From positions 62,001 through 126,000 of the forward strand of contig CAYFHO010000006.1 of NCBI GenBank assembly GCA_964342825.1: a DNA stretch of 64,000 nucleotides, read 5' to 3'. Origin of the DNA: AAA164-E04 sp964342825. Its GTDB lineage: Bacteria > Verrucomicrobiota > Verrucomicrobiia > Limisphaerales > AAA164-E04. Positions within the stretch are counted from its first letter, which is position 1, and the number at the start of each line of letters is the position of its first letter. Of the stretch, positions 26,566 through 36,403 are shown piece by piece. The notes under the pieces were generated by a model, which was given only the letters and a program-made list of their open reading frames with translations, had not been told where the DNA came from and searched no databases. A program made the translations under genes and the position numbers.

Positions 26566-26805
26566 GTGCCGATAGATCATAGAGATCAAGTCGAAACAAG
26601 TGATCTAAACAAACGATCCAACGGACTGGAGAATGAAATGAGAAGCGAAATATCAAGCCCAAGCGACAAGGACGATAACTTGGTTCACCTCTATCAAGAC
26701 ATCATGCAATGTGAAGAAGACCATGCCAAATCTGTGCTACTCCTGCTCAGCGAAGTGATGGTCCATCAAGAAACACCTCTGCCTGGATCAACCAGCCAGG
26801 GCTGA
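26566..26805 (+). CDS. Hypothetical acidic small protein
   Basis: A 79-codon frame from GTG, with an internal ATG at 26638 giving 55 residues (MRSEISSPSDKDDNLVH...). The later part, HLYQDIMQCEEDHAKSVLLLLSEVMVHQ, is an amphipathic helix. No family recognised and no Shine-Dalgarno. It fills the only stretch between rny and the DUF4177 gene on the same strand, which is weak support. Confidence 0.3.
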   Translation: MPIDHRDQVETSDLNKRSNGLENEMRSEISSPSDKDDNLVHLYQDIMQCEEDHAKSVLLLLSEVMVHQETPLPGSTSQG

Positions 26806-26880
26806 TGGATGGGTACTGGTTACAATTTCCGCTAAAATCTATCATGGATCGTCTGCGCTTTTTGCTGCAGACTGACATCC

Positions 26881-27084
26881 ATGCAGAAATACGAATACAA
26901 ATTTGTCAGATTGGGTGAAGGGTGGTTGAGTGCTCGTCGATCAGCAGAAAACGATTATCAGGAAATCGTCCGCACCCATGCCAGAGAAGGATGGAGATTG
27001 GTCCAGGTCTTTGCACCAGGCACCGGTGCCTATGGTGCTTCAAAGTACTATGAAATCATATTTGAAAAGCCATGCGATTCTTAA
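26881..27084 (+). CDS. DUF4177 family protein
   Basis: 67 aa: the start MQKYEYKFVRLG, then HAREGWRLVQVFAPG and a final YYEIIFEKP fit the DUF4177 pattern (beta strand, helix, EGWxLV strand, closing strand). Function is unknown for the family. It stands alone, and the next gene on the strand starts 189 bp later. Confidence 0.72.
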   Translation: MQKYEYKFVRLGEGWLSARRSAENDYQEIVRTHAREGWRLVQVFAPGTGAYGASKYYEIIFEKPCDS

Positions 27085-27273
27085 TTCGGTCTTCAAAATG
27101 ATGACTTCATCTTAAAAAGATTGTTTCTCACCTTCGGATTCCGGAAGCCCCCTTGCTTCCCGACTGAACAAAGTCGCCAAAATAGAACAGATAGTTTGAC
27201 CCAATTCATCCAACCGGGTTAAACCATCTTGTATATCAACACCCCGAGGCCATCTGACAGGGGTAAACCGGAC

Positions 27274-28236
27274 ATGAAAAGCACCATCACCATTCATGAT
27301 ACCTTTCGCTATGAATTAACGCGAAAGATCGCTGAAGGTGGAATGGGGGTGGTGTATGAAGCACAGCAATATGGAGCCCACGAGTTCACCAAGACAGTTG
27401 CCATCAAGCTCATCAAAGAAGGTTTTCTCGATCAACCCATGTTTCTCAAAAATTTTATTGGAGAAGCAAAATTGGTGGCCAATCTGATTCACACCAACAT
27501 TGTTCAGACCTATCACTTGGGAGAATCCGATGGGAAATATTACATTGCCATGGAATACATCCGCGGCATGAATCTGGAGCAACTGCTCCAATTGATGGAT
27601 TCCAATGGTCGCTCTCTACCTCCCGAATTGGCCGTGTTCATTGCGAGTCGAATCTCCAGAGGCTTGGCATACGCGCATCAAAAGACCGACGTAAATGGAA
27701 TTCCGCTCAACATCGTTCATAGGGATGTGAGTTTGAAAAATGTAATGGTTGCTTACGAAGGAGATGTCAAGCTAACCGATTTTGGCATAGCGAAAGCGGC
27801 CGGATATTTGATCGATCAGGAGGGTGAAGTAGCGGCTGGTAAAGCAGATTTCATGAGCCCGGAACAAGCGGATTTCGGCATCACGGACGCTCGTTCTGAT
27901 CTATTCTCAACCGGAATCGTACTGGCCTGCTTGTTGCTGGGACGGAATCCCTTCACTGGAGAAAACGCCGCAGATTCCAGGAACAACATTCTCACGATGC
28001 CGATCCCTGATTTCCGTAAGGAATCGACGAACATCACAGATGAGTTGAACGAAATCCTTCAACGACTCCTGGATCGGGACATCAGCCAGCGTTACACCTC
28101 CGCTGAATCTGTCCTTCACGATCTGGAATACCATATCTATCGACATGGATATGGTCCTACGAACGAAACTCTTGGTAAATTCGTCAGAAGTCTGGAGGGA
28201 AACCTTCCGCGTTCAAATTCCCATGAAAGCCTTTAA
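27274..28236 (+). CDS. Soluble Ser/Thr protein kinase
   Basis: 320 aa, almost entirely a Hanks-type kinase domain: glycine loop GGMGVVYEA (22-30), ATP lysine K45 in VAIKLIK, catalytic loop HRDVSLKNVMV (149-159), DFG at 169-171, and a substrate-anchor motif FMSPEQ. The HRDVSxxN form is typical of one bacterial kinase group. No transmembrane helix or sensor domain follows, so it should be cytosolic. The ATG at 27274 is preferred to one at 27229. Its last 14 bases overlap the reductase gene downstream, which suggests translational coupling. Targets are unknown. Confidence 0.88.
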   Translation: MKSTITIHDTFRYELTRKIAEGGMGVVYEAQQYGAHEFTKTVAIKLIKEGFLDQPMFLKNFIGEAKLVANLIHTNIVQTYHLGESDGKYYIAMEYIRGMNLEQLLQLMDSNGRSLPPELAVFIASRISRGLAYAHQKTDVNGIPLNIVHRDVSLKNVMVAYEGDVKLTDFGIAKAAGYLIDQEGEVAAGKADFMSPEQADFGITDARSDLFSTGIVLACLLLGRNPFTGENAADSRNNILTMPIPDFRKESTNITDELNEILQRLLDRDISQRYTSAESVLHDLEYHIYRHGYGPTNETLGKFVRSLEGNLPRSNSHESL

Positions 28237-29071
28237 TTCTGTTTGGATCACAGGGGCGGGTGGATTGATTGGTAATCAAGTCGTAAAAACCTGTCCCTCC
28301 AATTTCAACCCAATTGGCTTAAGACGTGAGAGTCTGGATTTGCTGGATCATGCAAGTGTGGAAAATCGTTTTCGGAAGGACCAACCCGTTGCCATCATCC
28401 ATTGCGCAGCCATCAGCAGCAATCCATTTTGCCAGGAACATCCTGAACTCGCACAGAAAACCAACGTCGAATTGACACGCTTTCTGGCATCGCTCGCAGA
28501 AAGTATCCCTTTTGTCTTCTTATCAACGGATCTGGTTTTTAATGGCACCAAGGGTTACTATGTTGAAACAGATCAACCTCACCCTTTGAGCAAGTATGGA
28601 GAAACCAAAGCTGAAGCAGAAACATATGTCCTGACGAACAAAAGGCACACGATCATTAGAACCTCGTTGAATGGAGGCACCTCGCCCACGGGTAACAGAG
28701 GATTTAACGAAAACCTCCATGAGATCATTCGTTCGGGAAGGACGATGACTTTGTTCACCGATGAATTCAGAAGTCCGATCTCGGCTCATGTCACCGCGTT
28801 GGCTCTTTGGGAAATTCTGAACCTAAAGCTGACCGGCATCCTTCACCTCTCTGGCGCGGAACGATTGTCTCGCTTTGAAATCGGGCGTTTATTGACGGAA
28901 CATTGGGGCGAAGGAAAGGAGCAGATTCAGGAAGGTTCTTTGAAAGAATTCAAAGGGCCTCCACGTGCTGCGGATACCACGCTATGCTGTGAAAAACTCC
29001 AATCCAAATTATCCTTTCCCCTGCCCAGGTTCAGTCGATGGCTTCAGGACAATCCAGAAGATCCATTCTGA
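28223..29071 (+). CDS. RmlD-like NAD(P)-dependent sugar reductase
   Basis: A 282-aa extended short-chain dehydrogenase of the dTDP-4-dehydrorhamnose reductase (RmlD) type. Seen: TGAGGLIGNQV nucleotide motif (residues 9-19), FLSTDLVFNG with the catalytic Ser/Thr, YGETKAEAE with the Tyr and Lys, and a C-terminal substrate region. RmlA, B and C are not nearby, so the real substrate may differ (MAT2B-like proteins share this fold). The ATG lies inside the kinase gene end, and gluQ starts 9 bp after the stop. Confidence 0.8.
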   Translation: MKAFNSVWITGAGGLIGNQVVKTCPSNFNPIGLRRESLDLLDHASVENRFRKDQPVAIIHCAAISSNPFCQEHPELAQKTNVELTRFLASLAESIPFVFLSTDLVFNGTKGYYVETDQPHPLSKYGETKAEAETYVLTNKRHTIIRTSLNGGTSPTGNRGFNENLHEIIRSGRTMTLFTDEFRSPISAHVTALALWEILNLKLTGILHLSGAERLSRFEIGRLLTEHWGEGKEQIQEGSLKEFKGPPRAADTTLCCEKLQSKLSFPLPRFSRWLQDNPEDPF

Positions 29072-29080
29072 TCAAGATCC

Positions 29081-29935
29081 GTGAAGAAACCATTCCCCAA
29101 TCCATACCGGGGACGTATCGCTCCCACCCCCACAGGCCGCCTCCACGAAGGTCACGCACGGACATTCTGGACAGCTCAGGAGAGGGCGCGCGCTGCGGGT
29201 GGTGAGTTATTGTTGCGAATAGAAGATCTTGATCTCTCAAGATGCAAACCCGAGTTTGTAAAGGGATGTATAGAGGATCTGGCCTGGTTTGGATTTCAAT
29301 GGGATGAAGGTCCCGAGACTACCGGATTATTCGCTCCTTATTTCCAGAGTCAACGCACGGAGTTGTATCAATCCGCCCTCAATCAACTCATTGAACAGGG
29401 CCATGTTTACAGGTGTTTCTGCTCACGCAAAGATATTGAGCAGGCAACCCGAGCTCCACATGCAGCCGATGACGAGGTCATCTACCCGGGCACCTGTCGA
29501 AACTTGCACGCTTCTGATTCGGGTCGCTCATCCAAAGAGCAATATTGTTGGAGGTTCAAAGTCCCGGCCAACTTGACGATCCATTTCAATGACGAACGTC
29601 TTGGATCCTGCCGTTTTACTGTGGAAGAAGATTTTGGTGATTTTGTGGTCTGGCGGGCCGACGGAGTTCCTTCTTACCAACTCGCGGTCACGGTCGATGA
29701 TCATTTGATGAAGATTTCAGAGGTTGTCCGTGGGGAGGATCTTCTTGTCTCAACCGCTCGTCAATTACTGCTTTACCAGGCATTCGACTGGAAACCACCC
29801 TCTTTTTATCACTGTCCGTTGGTCTTGGATGAAAATGGCCAGCGACTCGCAAAACGCCATCAATCTCTCAGTCTTCAGGCTTTACGGAAATCGGGTAAAA
29901 CTCCGGAAAATATTCGTGCCACGTGGAGCGAATAA
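29081..29935 (+). CDS. gluQ: Glutamyl-Q tRNA(Asp) synthetase
   Basis: Attaches glutamate to the queuosine base of tRNA(Asp). It is a truncated GluRS paralogue without the anticodon-binding domain. Seen in 284 aa: APTPTGRLHEGHA (HIGH region), LLRIEDLDLSR, zinc-region cysteines in YRCFCSR and YPGTCR, and QRLAKRHQSLSL (KMSKS counterpart). Start is GTG at 29081. It follows the RmlD-like gene by 9 bp. Its function requires queuosine, and queE at 7678 supports that the organism makes it. Confidence 0.92.
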   Translation: MKKPFPNPYRGRIAPTPTGRLHEGHARTFWTAQERARAAGGELLLRIEDLDLSRCKPEFVKGCIEDLAWFGFQWDEGPETTGLFAPYFQSQRTELYQSALNQLIEQGHVYRCFCSRKDIEQATRAPHAADDEVIYPGTCRNLHASDSGRSSKEQYCWRFKVPANLTIHFNDERLGSCRFTVEEDFGDFVVWRADGVPSYQLAVTVDDHLMKISEVVRGEDLLVSTARQLLLYQAFDWKPPSFYHCPLVLDENGQRLAKRHQSLSLQALRKSGKTPENIRATWSE

Positions 29936-30011
29936 GCAGGGACCAAACGATCGGAATCCGGAGCATGAAATAACCTTGCCCGAGCACAATGACACTCAAT
30001 AAAATATTGTT

Positions 30012-30245
30012 ATGGGGCGTTTCGATATTTTGCTACCAATCATCCTTTTTGGCTTGGGGTTCATCTGGTGCCGTGAAATGTTCCCCCGTTGGCTTGAAGA
30101 TTGGAATACCCTGACCGGGCAATCCGGCGACTACGCCGATAAGTTTGCAACCCTGGTGCTGTGGACGACAACCATGATCATTGTGTTTGCCATGGGACTC
30201 CTCGTTTTGATGGTCTCGGGAAGCATATTGAATCTATTTCAATGA
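30012..30245 (+). CDS. Small two-helix membrane protein
   Basis: 77 aa with hydrophobic segments at about 6-20 and 46-74 separated by a polar WLEDWNTLTGQSGDYADK loop. No family recognised. It lies 76 bp after gluQ on the same strand and is followed at once by a hairpin and T-run, consistent with the last gene of a transcript. Confidence 0.55.
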   Translation: MGRFDILLPIILFGLGFIWCREMFPRWLEDWNTLTGQSGDYADKFATLVLWTTTMIIVFAMGLLVLMVSGSILNLFQ

Positions 30246-30246
30246 T

Positions 30247-30272
30247 GAATTGATTCCTTCAATTCTTTTTTT
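30247..30272 (+). terminator. Rho-independent terminator (weak stem)
   Basis: GAATTGA (30247-30253) pairs with TCAATTC (30259-30265), loop TTCCT, then T7. The stem is AT-rich, but the T-run is perfect and it begins two bases after the stop codon of the small membrane protein. Confidence 0.65.
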
Positions 30273-30293
30273 GAAAGGCAAGCACGTCCATGG

Positions 30294-33200
30294 TCAGTTT
30301 GAGTCACGATCCATCACCTCAATGATTTGACCTCGGCTGTTGCCTCGAATTTCAGGAATATACATCGCATGACCTAGAGTAGGCATGGCATTGAAATGTC
30401 CGGGGACTTCTGCTCGCAAGGTATATCGAATTTCCCAAACACCTTCCGGCAACTTGTCGATAAACAAAGCCACTTTGCGATCTCTCCATTCCTGGTGCAT
30501 AGAGCGGACCTTGCCCGTGAACCGCCAAGATGCATTGTGTTTCACGGAATTTCTGCCCTCAGTTTCCAGGCGTTCAATTTCTCTTTGTGAAAGTTGCCTG
30601 GCCATAGCCCGACCTCCACTGCGAAGTTCAACCGCTTCCAGACCCGCTGGTTTCAAATCCTCAATCAATAAATACTCGTAGTGATTCCTGGATTCCAAAG
30701 TCAACACGACCTCGACTCGATCCCCACTACGCAACTCCTCCCCCTCCATAATCGGCGCTCGCTCGAGCACTGTTCCTTTCAACAAGGTCGGAACCTCATC
30801 CAGTCGGAAATAGTCCCTTCTTACGAACAACTCATTTCCAGCCGCCGGGATGGGATTTTCAAGACTGTACCAGGTGGACTCGATACCATAATAATAAGGA
30901 GCATTTCCACCTGTCCTCACAATGCGAATATCGGTTTTGTCTTCGATCAATGATGAAGGAATCGAATATCGACTCGGAGCTTTCAGGATATTTTCTTTGG
31001 TCACGCGCTCAGCTGCAATGAGCTTCTCACCTGCGTAAACTTCATATTGCAACTCCGACTGCAACTCTCCACTCACTTTGAGATAATCGGATAGGACCAA
31101 TAATGTCATGGCGGTATCTCTCGTATTGGACCAGTGTGCGCCTCGACGATTATTGATCAACCACCGGACCACGGGTTCCACAAGTTCATGATCCGGATCA
31201 ACGGCCATGATAGCTTTCAATGCCATTGCGGTGGCTTCCACTCCCCCCTCAGACCATCGATAGTAAATTCCATCTTCACCCCAGTGAGCGGTGGCGGCAG
31301 AACTTCCAATGAGCGTTCCCGTTTGCAACCTGGATTTTTGCGAAGCGTTTCCTCGAATGACGCCATTTTCCAAATTACGAATCAGAACCGAAGCTGCATC
31401 CGATTTACCGGCGTAATGGGCACTGAGTGCCAATAAAGAACGACTGTAGGCATTCAAGGCATCGCGTTGCCCCCAGAGGTTTTCCCAGGCGACCTCAATG
31501 GCTTCAGACAAGTTCTTGTCCAGCTTCTTGACTCCTGAAGCATGAACCGCATGAAGCATCCATGATTGCATGTCCAATCGATTCTCATACTGAATGATGA
31601 TTTTTGCCAAATAGTTTCGGGCTTTATCCAGGATGGCTTGATCAAAATCCACCCCCGCTTCTTGAACCAGACTGAGCCCCCATACAACATAGGCTGACAT
31701 GAAAGGATCTGATAAGCCATCTTTCCACCAGCCCCATCCTCCACCTTCGTGCTGCATGTCTGACAATCGCTTCAAGCCGGCACGGGTCACATTGTCGACT
31801 TCCTGCAAGGCTTCAAAGCCGCTTCGGTGAGTGAATTCAACCAACTCAGGATTCAAGCCTCCATATGTTCCAGGCTTGAGATCGGAAACCGAGAGCCCAA
31901 CTTTTTCCAGTGTTCTTTTGACAATCGCGGCAGGCAGGAATCGGCTCATAGTTTGCTCCGTACATCCGTAGGGGTAATCAATTAAATAAGGCAAGGCATC
32001 CAACATGGTAACTGCCAGACTGGGTGTTACCTGAACCGTTAACCTGGTGGAGTCCGTTTTTCTCTGTTTGGGAAATTCAACAGGTATGGTGATGGACTCC
32101 TGGTTGGATTTACCTGTCCAAGCCAGAAACTGCTCCTGTCCTCGCTCATGAACAACTAGGCTCAGTTCCACCGCGTCAGAATCGTGCTCCGTGACAACCA
32201 TTCCTTTCAGTGTAATCTCTCCGGGCTTGAGCGCCGTTAGGTTAGGCCAGTCAACACGATATTCCCCATTGGCAGGGATGATGGCTATCTGTTTTGGGTC
32301 ACTTGAATCATTCAAGTTTAATTGGTCCGATGTCAGGGAGATTTGCGCCCTGATGTCGGAATCGGTTTGATTATTGACGATGGCAGATAAAACCACCTTG
32401 TCACCCATCACCAAAAATCTGGGGGTTTGCAATCGAATCAACAAGGGGCGTCGAGTCACAAAATTTCCTGATCCACGACCTACCTTTGTATTCGCATCAA
32501 TGCCCCGGGCATCAATTTTCCAGTCTGTTAATGTGTCTGGTAATTCAAAGTCGATCTTACCTCTCCCAGTGGCATCCGTATGAAGGTTCGGTTCCCACAA
32601 TGCTGTGGCATTGAAATTATGTCGCACCTCCACTTGGCTTGTATCGACACTGGAAAAATCAAAATCGGATGCATAACCCGCTACGGCACTCGCTGGTTGA
32701 GCCGAAGCAGACGCGGCTTTAAACATTCTCATGGACGTGGGTGAAGAGGTCATTTGTCGCGCAAAGCCACCACCACCTCCTAGTCCACCACCTCCTAGTC
32801 CACCACCTCCTAGTCCACCGCCTCCCAAACCCCCACTAAAATTCGGAGGTAAGCCGGTGAGGGCGTCCACATGAAATCCTTCAGGCGAATAATCTCTTAA
32901 GTGAAACCAAAGTGCGTCTCCCTCCAACTGGTTTGAACTCAATCCATTTTCGATCAAGTATTGATAAGAAGCTTCGTCAAGCAAGGTCCCATCCTCAAGC
33001 TCGATCAATTTCTCGAAAGAACGCCAATGGCCTCCCTGAAGCGATACTAATGGTCTCCTTTCACCGTAGAACACTTCACGTGGATCTCCCGCAATCTCAT
33101 TTTGAATGTAGGTGATGGATTTGTCATAGACCGCAACGGAAACTTCTCCTTCAACGGGTTCCCCTGAATGATCTGTCACTCTGACATCCAGAGAAACTTT

Positions 33201-36200
33201 TTCTCTGGGACCATAGCTGGCTTTTTCAGATTCTACTTCGACATTTAGGAAATTCTGTACTGGCGGAACAATAATGCGCTCTGAATCTACATGAATCTTA
33301 TGATCGCTGACCATCATCGCTTGAATGTAAAAATTAGGGACATGGGCCGAACCAATGTCGAGGGAAACCATACGAACCGTGCCCTTCACATGAATGATAC
33401 GGTGTTCAATCATGCGATCAGATTCCACGGTAAGTAGTACCCAGCGATCCGTTGCAGGAACGCTGATCATGACAGGAGTGGTTTGGCCTGAGTGAAATGT
33501 GTCCTGATCTACTATGATCTCGACACCGTTTGAATGATACCCCAACTCAGTGACATCAGGACTGCTTACCCAAAAACTTTTTTCAGACCGCACTTCGTTG
33601 CCTGGTCCTTTCAAAGCTCCTTCCCGATGATCCTCACTGGTCCAGACTACTGAATAGTATCCTGTTCGATCAGGGGTAAAAGTTATTTGAGCCAGCCCCT
33701 TTTCATCCGTCCTGGCTGTCTGGCTCTGAACAAGAACATCTTTGTAACCCCGTTTCCTAATACGCCAAGGACGTTGATCGGAGCGGTCTGGCGGTGGAGG
33801 AAAAAACTTATACCGCCGCTTGACTTCAGCGAGTGCGGCTCCCTCAATTTCAACTCCTTCAGGTGTCCACCAAACTTCATCCCATACTTTCTTCAATACT
33901 TTGACCTGCCCCTCCAAACGAACAGGTTGCTCATTGACATCCAAAACTTGGACATCAAAGGTCATCTTTTCACCGGGTCGAACCATTTGGCGTTTCAACT
34001 CAACCGAAGCAAAGTGTCCTTGCCTTGCCACTCTCACCTCGTGTTCTGCCACCACTTCACGGCGGGAGGAATCCGTCAATCGAACTTCGACTCGATAGCT
34101 CAAGTCGCTCGACAAATCAGGAAGGGTATCAAATTCAATCTGCACTTTTCCAAGTGCGTCCGTTTTAAGTTTAAACTCATGATCCAGAATGCCGGTGGAA
34201 GAGTCTCTGGTAGAAAAAGAGCGTTGATAGGATTCTTCCAACCAGGGAAACGGCCGGGGCCTGGGAAAGTAAAAGTGAAAGGGTTTGCGATATACTCTGA
34301 CTTCCACATCAGCGCCCACGACATCTCCTCCAAAATAGTATTCTGCATGTGCTTCCAACTTCACTCGATCACCGGGTCTGAAGGGTTTTGCCCTCTCTTC
34401 ATTCTGCATCGGAACATCAATCGCAAGCTTCATTTCAGGACGTTTATATTCTTCCAGACGGAACAATTCAGCGCTACCAATGCGTTTATCATCCGAGCTG
34501 AGACATTCGACACGATACATCCCCAATGGTGAATCAGTAGTCGGTTGCCATTGCCCAGCTGCAGTCCCGAATGAATTCAGTGTTACTTTTTCTTCAAGAA
34601 CGGCAGATCGTTTAGGGTCAAGGATCCTGATTTTGACTTGTTCAGAGTCAGGAGTGCGAAATCCTTTGGATGTTTGATTTCGAATTATGACCTTCCATCG
34701 CACCTCATCTTCAGGACGATAAACGGGTCTATCCGTGAAAGCATAAATTTTCCAGGGCTGTATGTAGGCATTGCTTCTGGGATTGGAAAAATGTGAAAGG
34801 TTTTGTTGATTTTCGTGGCGAGCGGTAGCCAACCACTCCATGGAGGAGAAATCACCCAGATCCTCAAATACAACCAAGCCCTGATCATTGGCTTTACGAT
34901 TAAATGTTTTATAACTCCATTGTCTGTTTTGATGCACGCGCTGCCAAAGCTTGACTTCTGCTCCCGGCAACGGACGTCCATCCACAGAATCACAAATCCA
35001 TACAAGCGTGCGATTGGCAGATGCCCGTGCCATGACCGTCAGTCGACTGATCAAGATCAATTCCCGACTTTCTTCCTCACCGTCAATATAGGCTACAGCC
35101 AAATAAGCTCCGTCCTCAGGTGTGGTATCCAAAACGATGTCCTGACGCCCATGTTCGTGCTCTCCTTTGTCAGCTGTTTCAACGGCCTGTTGGTAAACGG
35201 AGTTCAATTCAGGCGTTCGGATGGTTTTGATCCATTCGCCTGGATTCAGCCCCCCCTCCTCCAGGTGAATGTTTTTTAACAAATCAACTTTGAATAGTTT
35301 GACCTGAAAGCGGCGGATGTTTCGCCAACTGGTGTGAAGTCTGATTTTGGATCCCGGAATGAAAGCATGACTCGCCATGATCTCCAGCTGTTTTCCGGTC
35401 ACGTCTTCTATGCGGGATTTAACCTGCCGGTAAAATCGTGTTTCCTCCTCCCCATAAATGTCCATCAACCGACGCCACTCCTTGACGGCCGAGGGATAGT
35501 CAGGAACGAATCTCCAATGCCCATTTTTTTCTTTAATGGGTTTCCCCTGACTTGCCAGCCAGTTTCCGTATTGCATCAAAGCGTCGTCCAACCATTCATG
35601 CTTGGTGGATCCAGAAGTGGATGTTTCAAAAGCACGAACCACTCGCTCATGCATATATGGAGATTGATTCAATCGGTTTCGAAGCAATTGCGCCAAGAGA
35701 AAATTGGCATGAGCGATGTCCTCCCGACTGGAAGCTATTTTTATGGCATTCTCAAGGATACTGACGGGTATCGCGTTACCATGAAATGCGGAAGAAAAAT
35801 TTTGATTCCACTCAGGCGAGTGAGTCATTTTCCAAACAATGCCTAGATAATGCTCCCTCGCTAGCTCAAGATCCGGGGATGACGCCCAGGTTTCCAGGGC
35901 TTTTTCGTAATACATCCATGCTCTGCCAAAATCACGTCTATTACGTGGCATCCACCAATAATCCCCTGCGGACTCCGCCATGATCGCCGTCATTTGTGGG
36001 AAATTCTCACTGGCGTCAAATGTTTGAAATTCAGCCAGCAACCGATCAAAATCAGACCAAATCCTCTCAGTAAGTGAAGAATCCACTTGCCTGGAACCCG
36101 CCAAAGCACGCCACTCGCAATCCAATCGACGAAACCTGATCCAATAGGGCACTTCCAAAGATTGCCCAAAGCTCACATCTTCAGCAAAAGAATCATAAAC

Positions 36201-36338
36201 CTTTAAAGCCATGGCGTAAGAACCCTCATCAAAAAGACGTTCACCTTCGGAAAAAATCGGCAATTGTCCGGGATGGTCTTCCTGTGACCACAAATCGCCC
36301 CCCAAACACAACAAGAACAAACACAACCAAAGTCTCAT
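30294..36338 (-). CDS. Bacterial alpha-2-macroglobulin
   Basis: A large exported protease-trap protein of about 2014 aa. Seen: signal peptide MRLWLCLFLLCLGGDLW, N-terminal helical region (about 30-320), a series of macroglobulin beta-sandwich domains (FTDRPVYRPEDEVRWK is a typical MG segment), the thioester motif PYGCTEQTMSRFLP near residue 1458, a following alpha-helical thioester domain (GGWGWWKDG), and a C-terminal receptor-like domain. No lipobox is evident, unlike E. coli YfhM, so it may be soluble or held otherwise. A glycine-rich linker of LGGGG repeats sits near residues 1170-1190. The frame is open up to 36440, but that part is coded by a palindromic element, so I place the start at 36338 (36350 is an alternative). 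pbpC, the usual partner, is absent. Confidence 0.92.
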   Translation of the reverse strand: MRLWLCLFLLCLGGDLWSQEDHPGQLPIFSEGERLFDEGSYAMALKVYDSFAEDVSFGQSLEVPYWIRFRRLDCEWRALAGSRQVDSSLTERIWSDFDRLLAEFQTFDASENFPQMTAIMAESAGDYWWMPRNRRDFGRAWMYYEKALETWASSPDLELAREHYLGIVWKMTHSPEWNQNFSSAFHGNAIPVSILENAIKIASSREDIAHANFLLAQLLRNRLNQSPYMHERVVRAFETSTSGSTKHEWLDDALMQYGNWLASQGKPIKEKNGHWRFVPDYPSAVKEWRRLMDIYGEEETRFYRQVKSRIEDVTGKQLEIMASHAFIPGSKIRLHTSWRNIRRFQVKLFKVDLLKNIHLEEGGLNPGEWIKTIRTPELNSVYQQAVETADKGEHEHGRQDIVLDTTPEDGAYLAVAYIDGEEESRELILISRLTVMARASANRTLVWICDSVDGRPLPGAEVKLWQRVHQNRQWSYKTFNRKANDQGLVVFEDLGDFSSMEWLATARHENQQNLSHFSNPRSNAYIQPWKIYAFTDRPVYRPEDEVRWKVIIRNQTSKGFRTPDSEQVKIRILDPKRSAVLEEKVTLNSFGTAAGQWQPTTDSPLGMYRVECLSSDDKRIGSAELFRLEEYKRPEMKLAIDVPMQNEERAKPFRPGDRVKLEAHAEYYFGGDVVGADVEVRVYRKPFHFYFPRPRPFPWLEESYQRSFSTRDSSTGILDHEFKLKTDALGKVQIEFDTLPDLSSDLSYRVEVRLTDSSRREVVAEHEVRVARQGHFASVELKRQMVRPGEKMTFDVQVLDVNEQPVRLEGQVKVLKKVWDEVWWTPEGVEIEGAALAEVKRRYKFFPPPPDRSDQRPWRIRKRGYKDVLVQSQTARTDEKGLAQITFTPDRTGYYSVVWTSEDHREGALKGPGNEVRSEKSFWVSSPDVTELGYHSNGVEIIVDQDTFHSGQTTPVMISVPATDRWVLLTVESDRMIEHRIIHVKGTVRMVSLDIGSAHVPNFYIQAMMVSDHKIHVDSERIIVPPVQNFLNVEVESEKASYGPREKVSLDVRVTDHSGEPVEGEVSVAVYDKSITYIQNEIAGDPREVFYGERRPLVSLQGGHWRSFEKLIELEDGTLLDEASYQYLIENGLSSNQLEGDALWFHLRDYSPEGFHVDALTGLPPNFSGGLGGGGLGGGGLGGGGLGGGGGFARQMTSSPTSMRMFKAASASAQPASAVAGYASDFDFSSVDTSQVEVRHNFNATALWEPNLHTDATGRGKIDFELPDTLTDWKIDARGIDANTKVGRGSGNFVTRRPLLIRLQTPRFLVMGDKVVLSAIVNNQTDSDIRAQISLTSDQLNLNDSSDPKQIAIIPANGEYRVDWPNLTALKPGEITLKGMVVTEHDSDAVELSLVVHERGQEQFLAWTGKSNQESITIPVEFPKQRKTDSTRLTVQVTPSLAVTMLDALPYLIDYPYGCTEQTMSRFLPAAIVKRTLEKVGLSVSDLKPGTYGGLNPELVEFTHRSGFEALQEVDNVTRAGLKRLSDMQHEGGGWGWWKDGLSDPFMSAYVVWGLSLVQEAGVDFDQAILDKARNYLAKIIIQYENRLDMQSWMLHAVHASGVKKLDKNLSEAIEVAWENLWGQRDALNAYSRSLLALSAHYAGKSDAASVLIRNLENGVIRGNASQKSRLQTGTLIGSSAATAHWGEDGIYYRWSEGGVEATAMALKAIMAVDPDHELVEPVVRWLINNRRGAHWSNTRDTAMTLLVLSDYLKVSGELQSELQYEVYAGEKLIAAERVTKENILKAPSRYSIPSSLIEDKTDIRIVRTGGNAPYYYGIESTWYSLENPIPAAGNELFVRRDYFRLDEVPTLLKGTVLERAPIMEGEELRSGDRVEVVLTLESRNHYEYLLIEDLKPAGLEAVELRSGGRAMARQLSQREIERLETEGRNSVKHNASWRFTGKVRSMHQEWRDRKVALFIDKLPEGVWEIRYTLRAEVPGHFNAMPTLGHAMYIPEIRGNSRGQIIEVMDRDSN
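32776..32820 (-). repeat. 15-bp tandem repeat encoding LGGGG
   Basis: Three near-perfect copies of CCTCCTAGTCCACCA (32776-32790, 32791-32805, 32806-32820) plus degenerate flanking copies. Read on the minus strand they encode a (LGGGG)n linker inside the alpha-2-macroglobulin. Such a repeat can change copy number without breaking the frame. Confidence 0.93.
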
Positions 36339-36403
36339 GACAGCAAGCATACCATTATGGACAGTCCATCGTCTCGATTTATTAGAAAATAATACAAACC
36401 CAA

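Noticed and set aside
33687..34532. 281-codon open frame on the plus strand inside the alpha-2-macroglobulin gene
   Set aside because: It is antisense to conserved macroglobulin domains and its translation lacks any domain, signal or codon pattern of its own. It is a shadow of the long gene.
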